Shown here: piece after piece, positions 40,756-51,294 of the stretch
How positions within the stretch are numbered: position 1 is the first letter of the stretch
Layout: each line of letters starts with the position of its first letter
From: Prorocentrum cordatum
Lineage: Eukaryota; Sar; Dinophyceae; Prorocentrales; Prorocentraceae
Direction of reading: 5' to 3'
Length of the DNA: 64,000 nt
Assembly: GCA_963575745.1 (NCBI GenBank)
Contig: CAUYUJ010015954.1
Span: 1 to 64,000 of the forward strand
The notes under the pieces: model-generated
Databases searched by the model: none
Told to the model about the DNA's origin: nothing
Seen by the model: the letters and a program-made list of their open reading frames with translations, nothing else
Made by a program: the position numbers and the translations under genes

Positions 40756-41897
40756 CAAAGGAGGAGGAGGAGGAGGAGGACGACGACAAGTGCAAACCCA
40801 AGACGCATCAAAGATGTCGAAATACGCCCCCCCTCCAAAGATTCCTCTTCACAAGCCCCTACCAGGGGTTAGTTTTCCACTGAGGGAGCTGCCCCGTCGG
40901 GGGACAACCACGTGAACACCTCGACCTGTGCCAAAACGCCATTTTCAGGACTTCCACGCACCGAGTTAAGCTGACTGTTACAATAGGGGCTCGACCACAA
41001 GAAACCTTCCACAAGAAACCCGACCCTGAGACCCCAGGACGTCCATGGATTTTTGGTGCGGGGGCGTCACGCTCTCCACAACACGACCATCGAAACCCAC
41101 GAAACCCAGGACATCCTGGAGGCGAGCAGGGTGTTCCTTGGCATGTGTCTCCACTTTACGTCTTGGCGATCCTGAGCCGTGCCAGATCACCATTCCTGGA
41201 ACTTCAACCCCGAATCAACGTAACCGTTGCGCCCAGACAATCGTGATCCGTTCCAAAAGACAGCTTCTGGTACGTTAACAATGAGAACCGGTGAATCTAT
41301 TGCAAATGTTCATAACGAGTGTGCGCCAAGGCGGAAGAAGCATTTTGAAGACGAACCGCCTTCAATCAATGACTCTTGCACGTGTTCAACGAATGCGCGC
41401 GGCGCTAAATGGAGAGCCACAGATTGAAAACGACCCGCCCTCAATCCGTGAAGCTCTTGCGATTCTCTTAAAACGAATGCGCGCGGCGCTCGGGCAAGAG
41501 CCACAATGTGAGATGGGCCCGCCCTCAACCCGTGAAGCTCCTGCAATGTGTTTAAACGGCCCTCCATGTGTGAAGCTGTTCATTGTTGAAGCATCGGGGT
41601 CATAAGCGATGAGGAAGTCTCAAGCGAAACGCCCAGCCGGCACTTTCGACGGGCCTCGGGGTGCGACAGGGAGGAGTTCTCTAGAAGGAGAAGGAAGTGA
41701 GGAGTCAGAGGAGGAGGAGCAAGAGGAGGAGGAAGAGGAGGAAGAGGAGGATGAGGAGGAAGAGGAGGAGGCGGAGCAGGAAGAGGAGGAGGATGAGGAG
41801 ACGGAGGAAGGGTAGGAGAAGGAGGAGGAGGAGGAAGAGGAGGAGGCGGAGGAGGAGGAAGAGGAAGAGGAGGAGGAGGAGGAGGAGGAAGAGGAGG
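40756..41897 (+). repeat. Composite repeat family, copy D
   Basis: Order as in copy B: GGA tract (40,759-40,780), tag A (40,788-40,850, GTGCAAACCCAAGACGCATC), a middle block, the AATCAACGTAACCGTTGCG box (41,212), minisatellite (41,285-41,580) with units of about 75-90 bp, tag B (41,600-41,690, CTCAAGCGAAACGCCCAGCC and GGTGCGACAGGGAGGAGTT), GGA tract (41,695-41,897). The middle block contains the second member (40,978-41,130) of the repeat seen at 14,146-14,292. A copia element is inserted in the final GGA tract. Confidence 0.8.
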
Positions 41898-42071
41898 CAG
41901 TTCTTTTTGCTCGGACCGCGCGGCGGTCAAACTGCGGGTGCAGTCCCATGGCCCTAGGACTAGGTCCAAAACGGCGGCGGGCAGCGTGCACGCCACAAAC
42001 ATGAAAAGTATGTGCATCATGCTTACAAGGCGGCACGGACGGCAGAGGGGCAGGGGAGCGCCCTCTTCACA
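41898..42071 (-). repeat. Copia 3' LTR (174 bp)
   Basis: Direct copy of 51,121-51,294 with five base differences and no gaps. On the minus strand it begins TGTGAAGAGGGC and ends AAAAAGAACTG. The segment 42,072-42,301 between pol and this LTR holds no gene; no purine-rich tract was seen directly beside the LTR. Confidence 0.9.
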
Positions 42072-42301
42072 CTGGGTGAGAACAATGCTGCCCCGATGCC
42101 GCCTCCTACAAGCGTGAAACGCGGCACGCAGTCATCGCCTATACCGGCCCACGGGCCGAAACACCTCAAGCACAAATGCGGCCTGAGGCTCAAACTATGA
42201 AATATGAATGTCCAGACTCACTAATCCAGACTGTAGTCTCGATGTGCGTGTGCACGTCACCGTAGCCATCACCAGGTCCATGCAGCGGCTGCAACAGGAC
42301 C

Positions 42302-45300
42302 TCACGGGCTCGCAGGCCCTGAAACGGCGGCCCGACGCTGGGCCTTCCGCTCCTTGGCTCTCTCACGCTGTCCGCGGCGCAGCCGCAGACGGTGTGCCTC
42401 CTCATCCTCCTGTTCAGCAGTAGGCACCATGCTGAACAGTCCGTGGCGGAGGAACTGCAATAGCACCTCGTTAGGCTGCACAGCCTTCGTCAGCACGTCC
42501 TCCAGCATGTGGCTATTGGGCAGCCACTTGAACTTGGTGGCCTCCTGCTCGATCAAATCCTTGGCCACCAACAAGTCGATGAGGGTCTGCCGAGACACCG
42601 GCATCGAGCCGACCTTGGACGCGTGATCGTAGAGCGACTTCGCATCCGTCACAAGCGCCCCCAGAACCTTCAGCACCAGCCTCCAGTCCCCTTGCAAGGG
42701 CGGCTCCCCGTACAAGACTGCCTCGATCAGCAGCCTGAGGTAGAGCTGCCGATCCAAAGCCACGGACATGGCTGCAGACTCTGCGGCCATCGTGGACCCA
42801 ACAACTCGTGTAATAGTACTACTCTGGAACTCCACTAGACAACGCACAGCTAACTCCTTCAACACTCGGACGTCCGTAAACATGCTCATGAACCCCATCT
42901 GGCTCTCACAGCCGGGTTCCTTCGCAAACGAAGCGCCCATGAGCGTGAGCACCTGCAAGCGCTCGATGTCCACGCGGCGGATCCGGAGAGTCGCAAGACC
43001 TCTCTTGTCGTAGTCCTGAAGCCGGTCGATGATGTCATTGAGCACTCGCAGGTGCAATAACCTCCGACCTTTCGGATCCTTCTGTGCGAGCGCCGACGCA
43101 CTGTACGCAAGCTGTGGCACCACGCGTGCGACAGGCCAGCGCACCTTCTGGAGCAAGCTCCGGAAGTCGTGGTGCTCTTCGGGAGTCATCTCCCGCTCCT
43201 CGTCCTCCCCCCTTGCAAGGGGGTGCTTTGTCAACTTGCCGATGTACTCGTGCATGCTGATCTCGATGTGATCGGGGTGGCGCCACCACTCCTCCCCGAG
43301 ATAGGCGACTGCCTCCTTGTCATTGCCCTCCTTCCAGTGCTTGATGTTGAAACGCCTGTTGATATTCGCCTTCACCTTCTGGTACTGGGGGTCGCGCGGG
43401 TCCCCAAACAGCATGCCGCCGTCGACGTGCAACGTCAACATAGCAATCAACTTGCCGGTCGCCCGATAAACGAAGACAGCCCGAGCACAGCGCAGCTCCA
43501 CAAAGCCGACCTCGTCCGTCAGCACCTGGCGGGCTCGGAGATACCACAACCGAGGCGCCTCCGTCACACCGCGCGCCCCTTTCAGCAGACGAAGCAACGC
43601 ATAAGGCCGCACAGCTGGCCATCCAGCGCCGTCGACGGCCGGAAGCCCGTCCTTAGGAGCCCTCACGTACAGCTCCCGCTCCAGCTCCAGCCCGGACAGG
43701 AACGCAGTCGCCACGTCGAAGCACTCGAATGTCCAATCCATCGCCATTGCAATAGACGCACACACCAGCACGGCCAAAGGGGAGGTAGTAGGCGAATCCG
43801 CCCTGAATAGACCAAGCTGCGGGTCGAGATGGCCAGGGATAATCAAGCGCGACTTCGCCTCCAACTCCGGCCCTCGCCCCCGGTTCGTGCGAACCGAACG
43901 CATGGGCACCGAGATGATCTTATCCTTCGAAATCCTCCTCTCCTCCTCCTCGGTGACCAGCTCGACCGCGTCGTTGGCGATCCATTGCCGCCACTCGGCG
44001 GCATCGGCCTCGTCGAACTTAGCCTTCTCGTGCTGGTCGAAGTGACGTGGGTCTAGCTCCTTCGCGTTCTGCTTCATCACGAGTGCGAACACGTCGTGCT
44101 CGTACCGTGCCTCCTGCAGCCATGCGTCATACACGGATGACACGTTGATCCACTCCTCGTAAGTCAGCGGCTGCCGTACAAGACCCTCCGGAATGTCCAA
44201 ATAGTACACCCCCTGTGCCTGAGCATCCGGCTTGTCGTGGTAGAAGAGCGCGAGACCAACCCAGCTGTCCCCCATGCGCTCGTTGGCACGGCTCGCGCCG
44301 TCGTCCTTGTAGGCACACTGGCCCGTGGCGGAGAGCATCACCGACAGGCGATTGCACTCCCGGTGACGGTCGTGATCATAGAGTCGCCGCCGTGGCTCTC
44401 GATGCACACGGACTCCTCGCACGACCTTCTGAACGAGCGTGGAGACGCCATCCAAGGCATTCTGGTCGAACCACTCCTGGGGCCCCGAGCGCGCCACAGC
44501 GTTCATGGCCACCTCGCGGAGGGCCGGCAAGCCAATCGTAGGGGCAGCCTGCAGACGCGATCTCTTAATGCAACTCGGCACGTCATCTACCAGAAACTTC
44601 CGCTCCCGCTCGAGCTCGAAATCGCCTCTGGGAATCGGCGGCCCCGAAGGGCCGCCGGAGCCCGATGCCCCCGGAGAAGCTTCCGGGTACGTCCCAGAGG
44701 ACATCCGGCCTGGAGGGGAACGAGACTGGGCCCTCCTCGGAGGCGGAAGCTGCGGCAACTGCTCCTGCTCAGGTGGCTCCTCCTCCTTAGCCTGCGCCTC
44801 AATGGCGTTTAGGGCCCTCAGATCCACGCGAGGCTGCCTGGACCCCTCGAGCTCACTATGTCGTTCGCGTTCCTTCTTCAGGAACGTCTTCTTCACCCTC
44901 TGGGCCTTCACCTTGGGCGTGACGTCCACGATGTCGTGGTAGGCGCGATCATCTCGCCGCTGCGTCAGCCGCGCGTCCGTCTGGATGGACTCCGCAGCCG
45001 CGGCCTCCTGGGAGGAGGCGCGCCGGAGCTGCTCACGAGCAACGAGTAGCACGTGACCACGCCATGATAAGTAATACCGGCTGTTAGATTCCTTCGCGAT
45101 CACAGTCGCAGGACCCCGCCACCTTTCAGGATCTTGCCGACGACGTCCCTTGAACGGATTCGGTGCCCAGAAATACACCCGCGATCCTGGGCGCAGATCG
45201 CCGTCGACCGTCGGCGCCTGTCGCAGCAGCGCCCTCCGCACCTTGTCCGTCGCGTCGCGCTCCAGCAACATCATCATGGCTGCGGTGCGGATTTGGGACG

Positions 45301-45899
45301 AACGCCAAGCTATGCCCTTAGCGCCGAGGACCGACATGAGAACCTCGTCGTCGTCCCTGTTGGTCACCTCCGTAAAATTCAAGATCCGCCCGAAGACAGC
45401 CTGCTCCGGGGTCAACCCATTGCGGCTGATCGTCGAATTCTTCGCGTTGACGATGGCAGCCAGGGCCGCAGTAGACATCGACTTGCCCTCGAAGTGGAAC
45501 TCGTGCACCACCTTGCCCCAGATAGTGCCGAGCAGGCCTCCGTGGCGCTCTGCCAGGCCATGCTGCCATGCTGCATGAGCTCCCGTCGTCTTCGTATTAA
45601 TACCGAATTGCTCAATCAGCGCGTTGAAGTAGCCCTCGAACTCGCCGCCCTGGTCGATCACGATGTTCTCTGGCACGCCGTAATGCTTGAACCACTCGTT
45701 CATGATCTGGCGGGCTGCGTGCTTGGCCGTCCTATTCTTGAGAAGGCATGCGCAGTGCCATCCCGTGCCAGCGTCCACCATGCTGAGAACCACCAGCTGC
45801 TGCTTGGCCGCGCCCCGTAGGTACTTCACGTCGATCACAACCGCCACGTTGAAGCCGAATGGTCGCATGTCCGCCGTCCCTTGCACTGGACGGGGCGCG
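42302..45899 (-). pseudogene. Copia pol: integrase core, reverse transcriptase, RNase H
   Basis: Integrase core: VVIDVKYL, then VIDQGGEFEGYF and LAERHGG about 35 residues later, the D-D-E triad. The HHCC finger expected before it is absent. An integrase C-terminal/linker region follows (GSRVYFWAPNPFKG, RYYLSWRGHVLL). Reverse transcriptase (RVT_2 type): VPMRSVRTNR, SRLIIPGHLDP, FDVATAFLSG (motif A) and LTLHVDGGMLFG (motif C). Motif C reads HVDG where YVDD is usual, so one catalytic Asp is missing. RNase H: MGASFAK, GSTMAAESAAM, LVTDAKSLYDH and SHMLEDVLTKAV, the last being the typical copia ending. Stop at 42,302. In an intact element this polyprotein would copy RNA to DNA and integrate it. Confidence 0.85.
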
Positions 45900-46315
45900 G
45901 AAGCTGCACGGAGGAGTTCGCCAAGGCTGCGATGACCGGTGCCACGGATTACTTGGCCCGGCAGTGCGAGAACTTGAGTTTCCCTGCGGCGCACCTCCCG
46001 GACCCCACGGAGCAGCCCAGGAGTTATGCACCCGAGCCCGCGGAGCATGGTCCCGGAGAGGCTCCCGGGAACATTTTGGAAAGACCTGAGTGGAGCAAAA
46101 CACCGCAGGAGATTCGAGCCGAGATTCGCGAGGCATTGCAGAAGACGGTGAAGGAGAAGCCCATGCAGCACCCCGCGGAGGAGGAGGAGGAGGTTGCAGC
46201 CTCCTGGTCAGAGATGGAGCTTCCAGAGGTGGTGCGGCAGGACATCATGACGAAGATTCCCCGGAGTACGCGACGTGCCGCGCGGAAGGCCCATGGCGGT
46301 CTTGGACGCCCCAGC
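45900..46315 (+). other. Inverted segment of copia pol (pre-integrase region)
   Basis: Here the plus strand, opposite to the rest of the element, carries the coding-like sequence. It includes TEEFAKAAMTGATDYLARQ, KTPQEIRAEIREALQKTVKE and ELPEVVRQDIMTKI, then RRAARKAHGGLGRPS. The last matches the Arg/His-x2-LGHPS signature of the GAG-pre-integrase region, which should sit just before integrase. Translating the minus strand through this interval gives unnatural Leu/Arg/Ser-rich sequence. Native minus-strand coding resumes on both sides: the methyltransferase-like domain above 46,315 and the integrase core below 45,900. Sequence appears to be missing at both junctions. A chimeric assembly is the main alternative. 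Confidence 0.75.
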
Positions 46316-49310
46316 CAGGCTGTCGATTGCGCGTGGTCCATTACCATGGCTGCGCGTCCTCCTGCAGCTTGCCACTGCATCACCTCGTCCGTGAACGAGA
46401 GCAACATGCGGTACTCAGTCCGCTCTCGGCGTTGCCGGCGCACTCGCATGGGCCTTCGCTGGTCGACGCTCTGCAGCCGACTCCACGCCACGAAGTCTGG
46501 ATCAACTGCAACCAGGTACGCCCGTGCCTCGTTCCTGCCCTGGACCGTCAGGAGGTCGAACGCTGGCACCGTGATGGGCTTGTGGGCGCCCCATCCCATG
46601 TTCGCCGCCAGGATCGTGAGTTGGCAGGCCCATGCGAAGATTTCCACGATCCTCCAGGGCCCCGGTCGCCGCCGGGTCTCCCGCCGAAGAGGTAGTACAC
46701 ATTCCTCCTGGTAGTGCTTGAAGGCGTCCTGCTCTCGCCGATCAGCCCGAAGCTTCCTGTTCGCAATTTCCTCGATCATCAAAACCTCCAGCTCCTTCAG
46801 GTTGCTCCGGACGTGCCTGCGAGCACCTTTCGTCATGAAAGCCTCGTTGTCCGCATTATCCATGAAAACCTCCTCGTCGCTCGACGCCGTCTCCGCGGAC
46901 TCCGGGTCGCTGGTGTGATAGTGGGATGTACTCAGCTCTGAATCGCCCGCGTCCTGGCCATCGTTGCTGTCAGAGTCGTGCGTGCCGTCCTCCTCGGCGG
47001 TCTCAGCGACGCTGCACACATCCTTCTCCTCGTGGCTCGCAGTTCCGCTGAACATCTCGTCGGCGAGCTCGTCCTGCCCCTCTGACTGTTCGACGGGGAA
47101 AGCACTCGCGACCGGTGCCGGGAAATCCAGCAGTGACACGCGCGGATGCCCAGACGCAGCCGGGACCAACGGCTTGGTCTCACCGTTCGCCGTGAAGGTG
47201 CCGCTCCTGAAGCTGATTGCTGCGTCCCACTCTGCCATCTCGTCAGGGCCGATGAGACCGGGCACCTCGGCATCGACCTCGGCGATCACAACCTCGCACT
47301 GCGTGCCATTGATGCCAACTGTGTAGCACCACGCACGCTCTGACATGGGCGGCACGCCTGGGCCGAACTTGAAGTACTCGCGCTGGTTGATGCTGTGGTA
47401 CGGCGCGCCCATGGCATCCAAAGTCTTCTGCAACTCGACGTGCCACGGACGTCCACCGACAGCCCGCTTGCAGCCCGTGTCAATCATAACCAGCCCCGCG
47501 GGCAAGACAACAAGCATGACGGAGTGCTCATCTATCACCTCGCGGGGGCACTCCTCTCGGGCAGTGACCATGCGGGTTGCAGACCCCCCTTTTTCTGCCC
47601 AAGGGTCCGCCCCCTTTGCTGCCCAGGGGTCCGCGCCCTTTGCTGCCCCAGGGTCCGCGCGCTGCAGTGAGTCCTCCTCATCCGCCTTGGGCTTCTCCAG
47701 CGTGTAATGGATCACCGACTTTAACGAACACTTCTTGCACTTCGCGAAGATCACGGTGCCGTTTGACTGCCACTTCAGCTCGTCAGCCGGATGAGAACAC
47801 GCAGCCTGCTGCTGCATGAGCTCTGGGTCGAACTTCGCCTTCGGACCTGGGACCAGCCTCTCGCCGTCGAACTGCGAGTCGTACATGGCTCGGTGCATCT
47901 GCTGCTTCTCCAGGTCGCTCTGCGTGGCGCCGGCACTCATGACGTAGCTCCGTCCAGAGGCAGTGACTACGCGCGGGGCTCCAGATGCGGCTGGAGATGC
48001 CGTCGCAGCGGCAGGCGCACCTGAGCTCACGGCTCCTGGAGGCGCTGGAAGATGAGCACGTCGTCGAACTCCCTCCATGTTCTTCCACACGCTTCCGACC
48101 CCCTGCTGCTCGGGAGATGTAGGCAGCGCACGCTCTGGCGGAGGTGCCTGCTCACGTCGCCTCTGCAGGCCGTCGTAGACCTCGCCCGGGTTCAACCGGG
48201 CATGCATCTCCGACTCCTGCTTCTCTATCAGCGCGAGGCGGTCCAGCAGCTCGGCTTTGTCACGCTGCAAGACCTCCAGTCGTTTCTTCTCCTCGCTCTT
48301 CCTCACGTCCTCGGAGGCCCCTGCCATGACCGAGCCCTCGTCCTTCGGAGCGGCGGCGGCGGCTTCCCCAGTCGGTGCGGCGGACGGTAGTCCTGGCGCA
48401 GCTCCGTCTGGGATGTTCCCGGAAGGCCCCCCCGGAACATTTGATCCTTTCGTCTTCGATGCCCCCTTCGCCGACGGCGCCGCTGCGGCGTCCACCACGA
48501 ATGCTGGATGGGCCTTCGCAGGGCCACTAGTTGGAGAGAAATCCGGCTTCTCGCAGCGGCGCGTGTAGAGGTTGAGGCGCACGATGCGGTCGTTCTTCGT
48601 GATGAAGTGGATGGTCGCCGGCGGCGTCAGGTCATCCCTAAAGATGTCCTGGCGCGGATACCAGCTGCAGAAGATCTCGTCCATCTCCTCCGGCGTGAAC
48701 GGCAGCTCCTTATCCTCACGCCGCTGATCGTTATCGTCCTCGCTGGCCTCATCCTCCTCGCTGGCCTCATCCTCCTTCTTCACCTCGGCCTCCTTCTTCA
48801 CTTCCCTGCTGCTTCTCGCCTTCTTCCTCTCTTTCTTCTCTCCCTTGCTGCTCCTCGCCTTCTTCTTCTCCTTCTTCTCTTCCTTCTCACCGCGGCCTTC
48901 CGGCGCACTCCGCGACCTCGAACGCGATGAGGCCTCCACCTCGGGCGGAGGAGGGGCGCGATGCTCACGGAGAACAGCTCCCCGATCGCGGCGGCAGTCG
49001 TCACGACGATCTCGATGATGATCGCCACGATGCTTGGTGTCACAGCCTCTGCCTTCGCCGCGCCGATCGTCGCGGTGCTTGGTGTCACGATTTCCGCCCA
49101 TCACGATCTTAAACATAGTCGCCGTGATCTCATCGAGATCCACCTCCGCCGCCGTGCAAGGCTTCGACGTGGTCAGCTGCAGCCGCATAAGCCGACCCTG
49201 GACGAAGTCGATGGCCTCGAAGCGGCCTTGCTTGAAGAAGATGGGCTTCTTGTTCTCCACACGCTCCACGATGTGATGGACCGTCGCAAGGTCAGGAAAC
49301 TCACTCCACG
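46316..49310 (-). pseudogene. Copia polyprotein: basic/acidic linker, Zn-ribbon, protease, methyltransferase-like domain
   Basis: In order: a segment before a His/Arg-rich stretch (VENKKPIFFKQGRFEAIDFV), a Lys/Glu-rich charged region, and a Pro/Ala-rich linker. Next is a possible zinc ribbon (ACSHP then CKKC, about 47,720-47,810). The protease follows: LVMIDTGCKRAVGG (Asp-Thr-Gly, about 47,475) and EVPGLIGPDEM. After an acidic Ser/Asp/Glu stretch comes WRIVEIFAWACQLTILAANM, then AFDLLTVQGRNEARAYLVAV and DPDFVAWS (46,680 to 46,316). This last region resembles the SAM-binding half of a DNA-methyltransferase-like fold seen in dinoflagellate copia elements. The Pro-Cys catalytic motif expected after DPD is absent. 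The domain is cut off by the inverted segment. Confidence 0.75.
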
Positions 49311-50361
49311 CTGTGCCCCTTTGCGTGCGCGTTGGCCAGGATGCGATGGCAACGCACGCATGCATCCTCGTCCTCCTGATCCTCACCGCGCCTTGCAAGG
49401 GCGCGCGCGCGTTCATCACTGCCCTGTTCTGGGCCATCGTCGGTCTTCTGGTATAAACGCGGCGCAGGCATACTCTTGGGTCGAGGGTTCCCGGCAGAAC
49501 TCCCCGGAGCATCGGCTCGGACCTCTCCCGAATGCCTCCGGGCAGGCACCGACAGGGGAGCGCGGCGCCACGGCGCGCGGCCGCGACGCTCTTCGGCACT
49601 GCCAGCCATGCCAACCCAGTGGATGACCGGCCCATGCACCTGCCTTGGCACCGGCGGCTTCGCAGAGCTCCGCTGGTTGGGCGACGCTGGCTGGCCACTC
49701 TTAGGCCCGGTCTTGTTGTGCGGCTCGCGCTCGCCACTCTTTACCTTGGGGCACTCCGGGTCGCCACGCCAGTGGCCGGACTGATCGCAGTCAGCACACC
49801 GGCTGTTGGCTTTGCGCTGGTCAGTCGTCCTGCGACCCGCCTGGAAGGAGCCGCTGGCGTTGATCTTCTTGGGGTCCCGCTGCCGAGGGGCAACGAATCC
49901 GCGCTTCTGACGCTGCACTGCCGTCTTCTGCTTGGCCCTCCAACCGGCCAAGAACGCCTCCTGAAGGTCCTCCGGTGCCTCGTACTCCGCGTCGTCAGGC
50001 CCGTCGTTGTCCGACGCCAGCTCCTCGTCGACCTCGGCGCCGTCCTCGAAGAGGATCCCCTCGCCCCCTCCGGGGTCTCCGTCGTCCTGGTCGTCTGCTT
50101 CCTCCTCGTCGTGCTGCGCCTCCTCCAGGTCGCCGTCGTGTTCATCGTAGTCGTCGCCGTTCTCCACCTGGTGCACGTGCTGGCCAGGGCGGCCTCGAGG
50201 TACGAACGGCCTGCGAGCCATGGGAGGGTGCGGCAAGCGACCGCCCGAGCTCCCGGAGGAGCGCCCGTGCTCACGCTGCGCTGCCACGAACGGCGAGCGG
50301 CGAGGAAGCACCGAGCGCTTCTCGGTGTCGTGCACCTTCGAGTAGGCTGTCTTCAGCACGA
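49303..50361 (-). pseudogene. Copia gag C-terminal part with CCHC zinc knuckle
   Basis: Continues gag in a shifted frame: VLKTAYSKVHDTEKRSVLPR, an acidic Asp/Glu-rich linker (about 50,050-50,170), AFLAGWRAKQKTAVQRQKRG, then the zinc knuckle CADCDQSGHWRGDPEC (C-x2-C-x4-H-x6-C, one residue longer in the last gap than the classical knuckle; about 49,750-49,800). It ends with CVRCHRILANAHAKGH and a stop at 49,301, just where the next coding frame begins. Retroelement nucleocapsids use such knuckles to package RNA. Confidence 0.8.
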
Positions 50362-51033
50362 TTCCATGCGCTTCGAGTCGTAGACGCCGCCGCAGTTGAA
50401 GAGCACCTGCGCTCGCTCTCTTTGCGACAGCCCAGCACCACGGAGCATCTTGCTCGCCAGCGCGCGATCGCTGATCGCTGAAGTGGGATCCTCGAGCTGC
50501 AACTCCATGCGCTTCTTCCGCAAGTACGTCGTCCAGTCCATGATGGGCTGCCCTGCCCGACGGTGAGCACGCTCCCACTCCTGATGCACCTGATCCAGGC
50601 GCTCGTGATCCATCTTCTCGAAGGCGTCATCGTAGATAGCAAAGATGGTCTCGAGTGTGTCCTCGCGCCGGAGGTCCGACGCGTCAAGTACCTCGATGAG
50701 CTCCTTGGCCCGACCTGTCACCTGGCTGTAGATGATCAGGCCCAGCTCCACGTCGGAGAACTGGTTGAGATTGCGGATGACCTCCACGGCCTTGCGCCAC
50801 TCTCGGTACTTTTTGGTGCTAGTGCCGACGGCACCGTCGAAGTCCGGGAGCTTCACCTGTGACAGCAGTAGGCGCGCACGCCTGGGACCGCTGTCGCCAC
50901 GACGATCCCGCTGCAAGGCCAGGATCTCCCTCTGGGTCTCGGCCATTACGCGCAGGACCGCGTGCAGGTCCGGAGAACCTGCGCCGGCGGAGGACACCGC
51001 CTCCGCGTCCGAGCCGTCCTGGCTGCCGGCCAT
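50362..51033 (-). pseudogene. Copia gag N-terminal domain
   Basis: The ATG at 51,033 is 67 nt downstream of the primer-binding site. It encodes MAGSQDGSDAEAVSSAGAGS, then a helical gag core: KLPDFDGAVGTSTKKYREWR, VEVIRNLNQFSDVELGLIIY, IFAIYDDAFEKMDHERLDQV and LASKMLRGAGLSQRERAQVL. This fits the retrotransposon gag/UBN2-like capsid pattern of W-R-x-V near the start and a Tyr-Asp-x2-Phe segment midway. The frame ends at 50,353 after GGVYDSKRMESC; a one-base shift at about 50,362 lets gag continue (VLKTAYSKV). This may be a mutation, a sequencing error or, less likely, programmed frameshifting. Confidence 0.8.
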
Positions 51034-51099
51034 GGCGGCGCGCGCGGGTGGTCACAGCCACCCGAGCAGAGCACGCAGTGCGTCCACTGGAGCTTACAA

Positions 51100-51111
51100 G
51101 CTCCGCTACCA
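51100..51111 (-). promoter_or_regulatory. Primer-binding site, initiator tRNA-Met type
   Basis: On the minus strand TGGTAGCGGAGC starts nine nucleotides after the 5' LTR end. Copia elements are typically primed by initiator tRNA-Met, whose 3' end complements TGGTA(G/T)C-type sites. The expected position and sequence support this, but the host tRNA is not known. Confidence 0.7.
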
Positions 51112-51120
51112 ATGTCAGTG

Positions 51121-51294
51121 CAGTTCTTTTTGCTCGGACCGCGCGGCGGTCAAACTGCGGGTGCAGTCCCAGGGCCCCAGGACTAGGGCCAAAACGGCGG
51201 CGGGCAGCGTGCACGCCACAAACATGAAAAGTATGTGCATCATGCTTACAAGGCGGCACGGGCGGCAGAGGGGCAGGGGAGTGCCCTCTTCACA
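51121..51294 (-). repeat. Copia 5' LTR (174 bp)
   Basis: Begins TGTGAAGAGGGC on the minus strand and ends AAAAAGAACTG, followed by CACTGACAT and the primer-binding site. The LTR would contain the promoter and polyadenylation signals; none could be assigned by eye. Confidence 0.9.

Larger units (their letters stand above)
41898..51294 (-). mobile_element. Ty1/copia-type LTR retrotransposon
   Basis: About 9.4 kb, minus strand, bounded by 174-bp LTRs (five differences, about 97% identical). Order from the 5' LTR: primer-binding site, gag, zinc knuckle, Zn-ribbon-like segment, protease, methyltransferase-like domain, [inverted segment], integrase, reverse transcriptase, RNase H. Integrase before reverse transcriptase is the Ty1/copia order. 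Frameshifts near 50,362 and 49,305 and an inversion of about 415 bp (45,900-46,315) make this copy defective as assembled. GGA repeats flank both LTRs, so the target-site duplication cannot be defined with confidence. Confidence 0.9.

Noticed and set aside
42259-42280. ACCGTAGCCAT resembling the leader 5' half
   Set aside because: Matches 11 bases then diverges completely (CACCAGG), and it is antisense to the copia element.
45881-46714. 277-codon plus-strand frame as an independent gene
   Set aside because: Its first part is the inverted copia segment and the remainder is antisense of the copia methyltransferase-like domain. It is not a separate gene.
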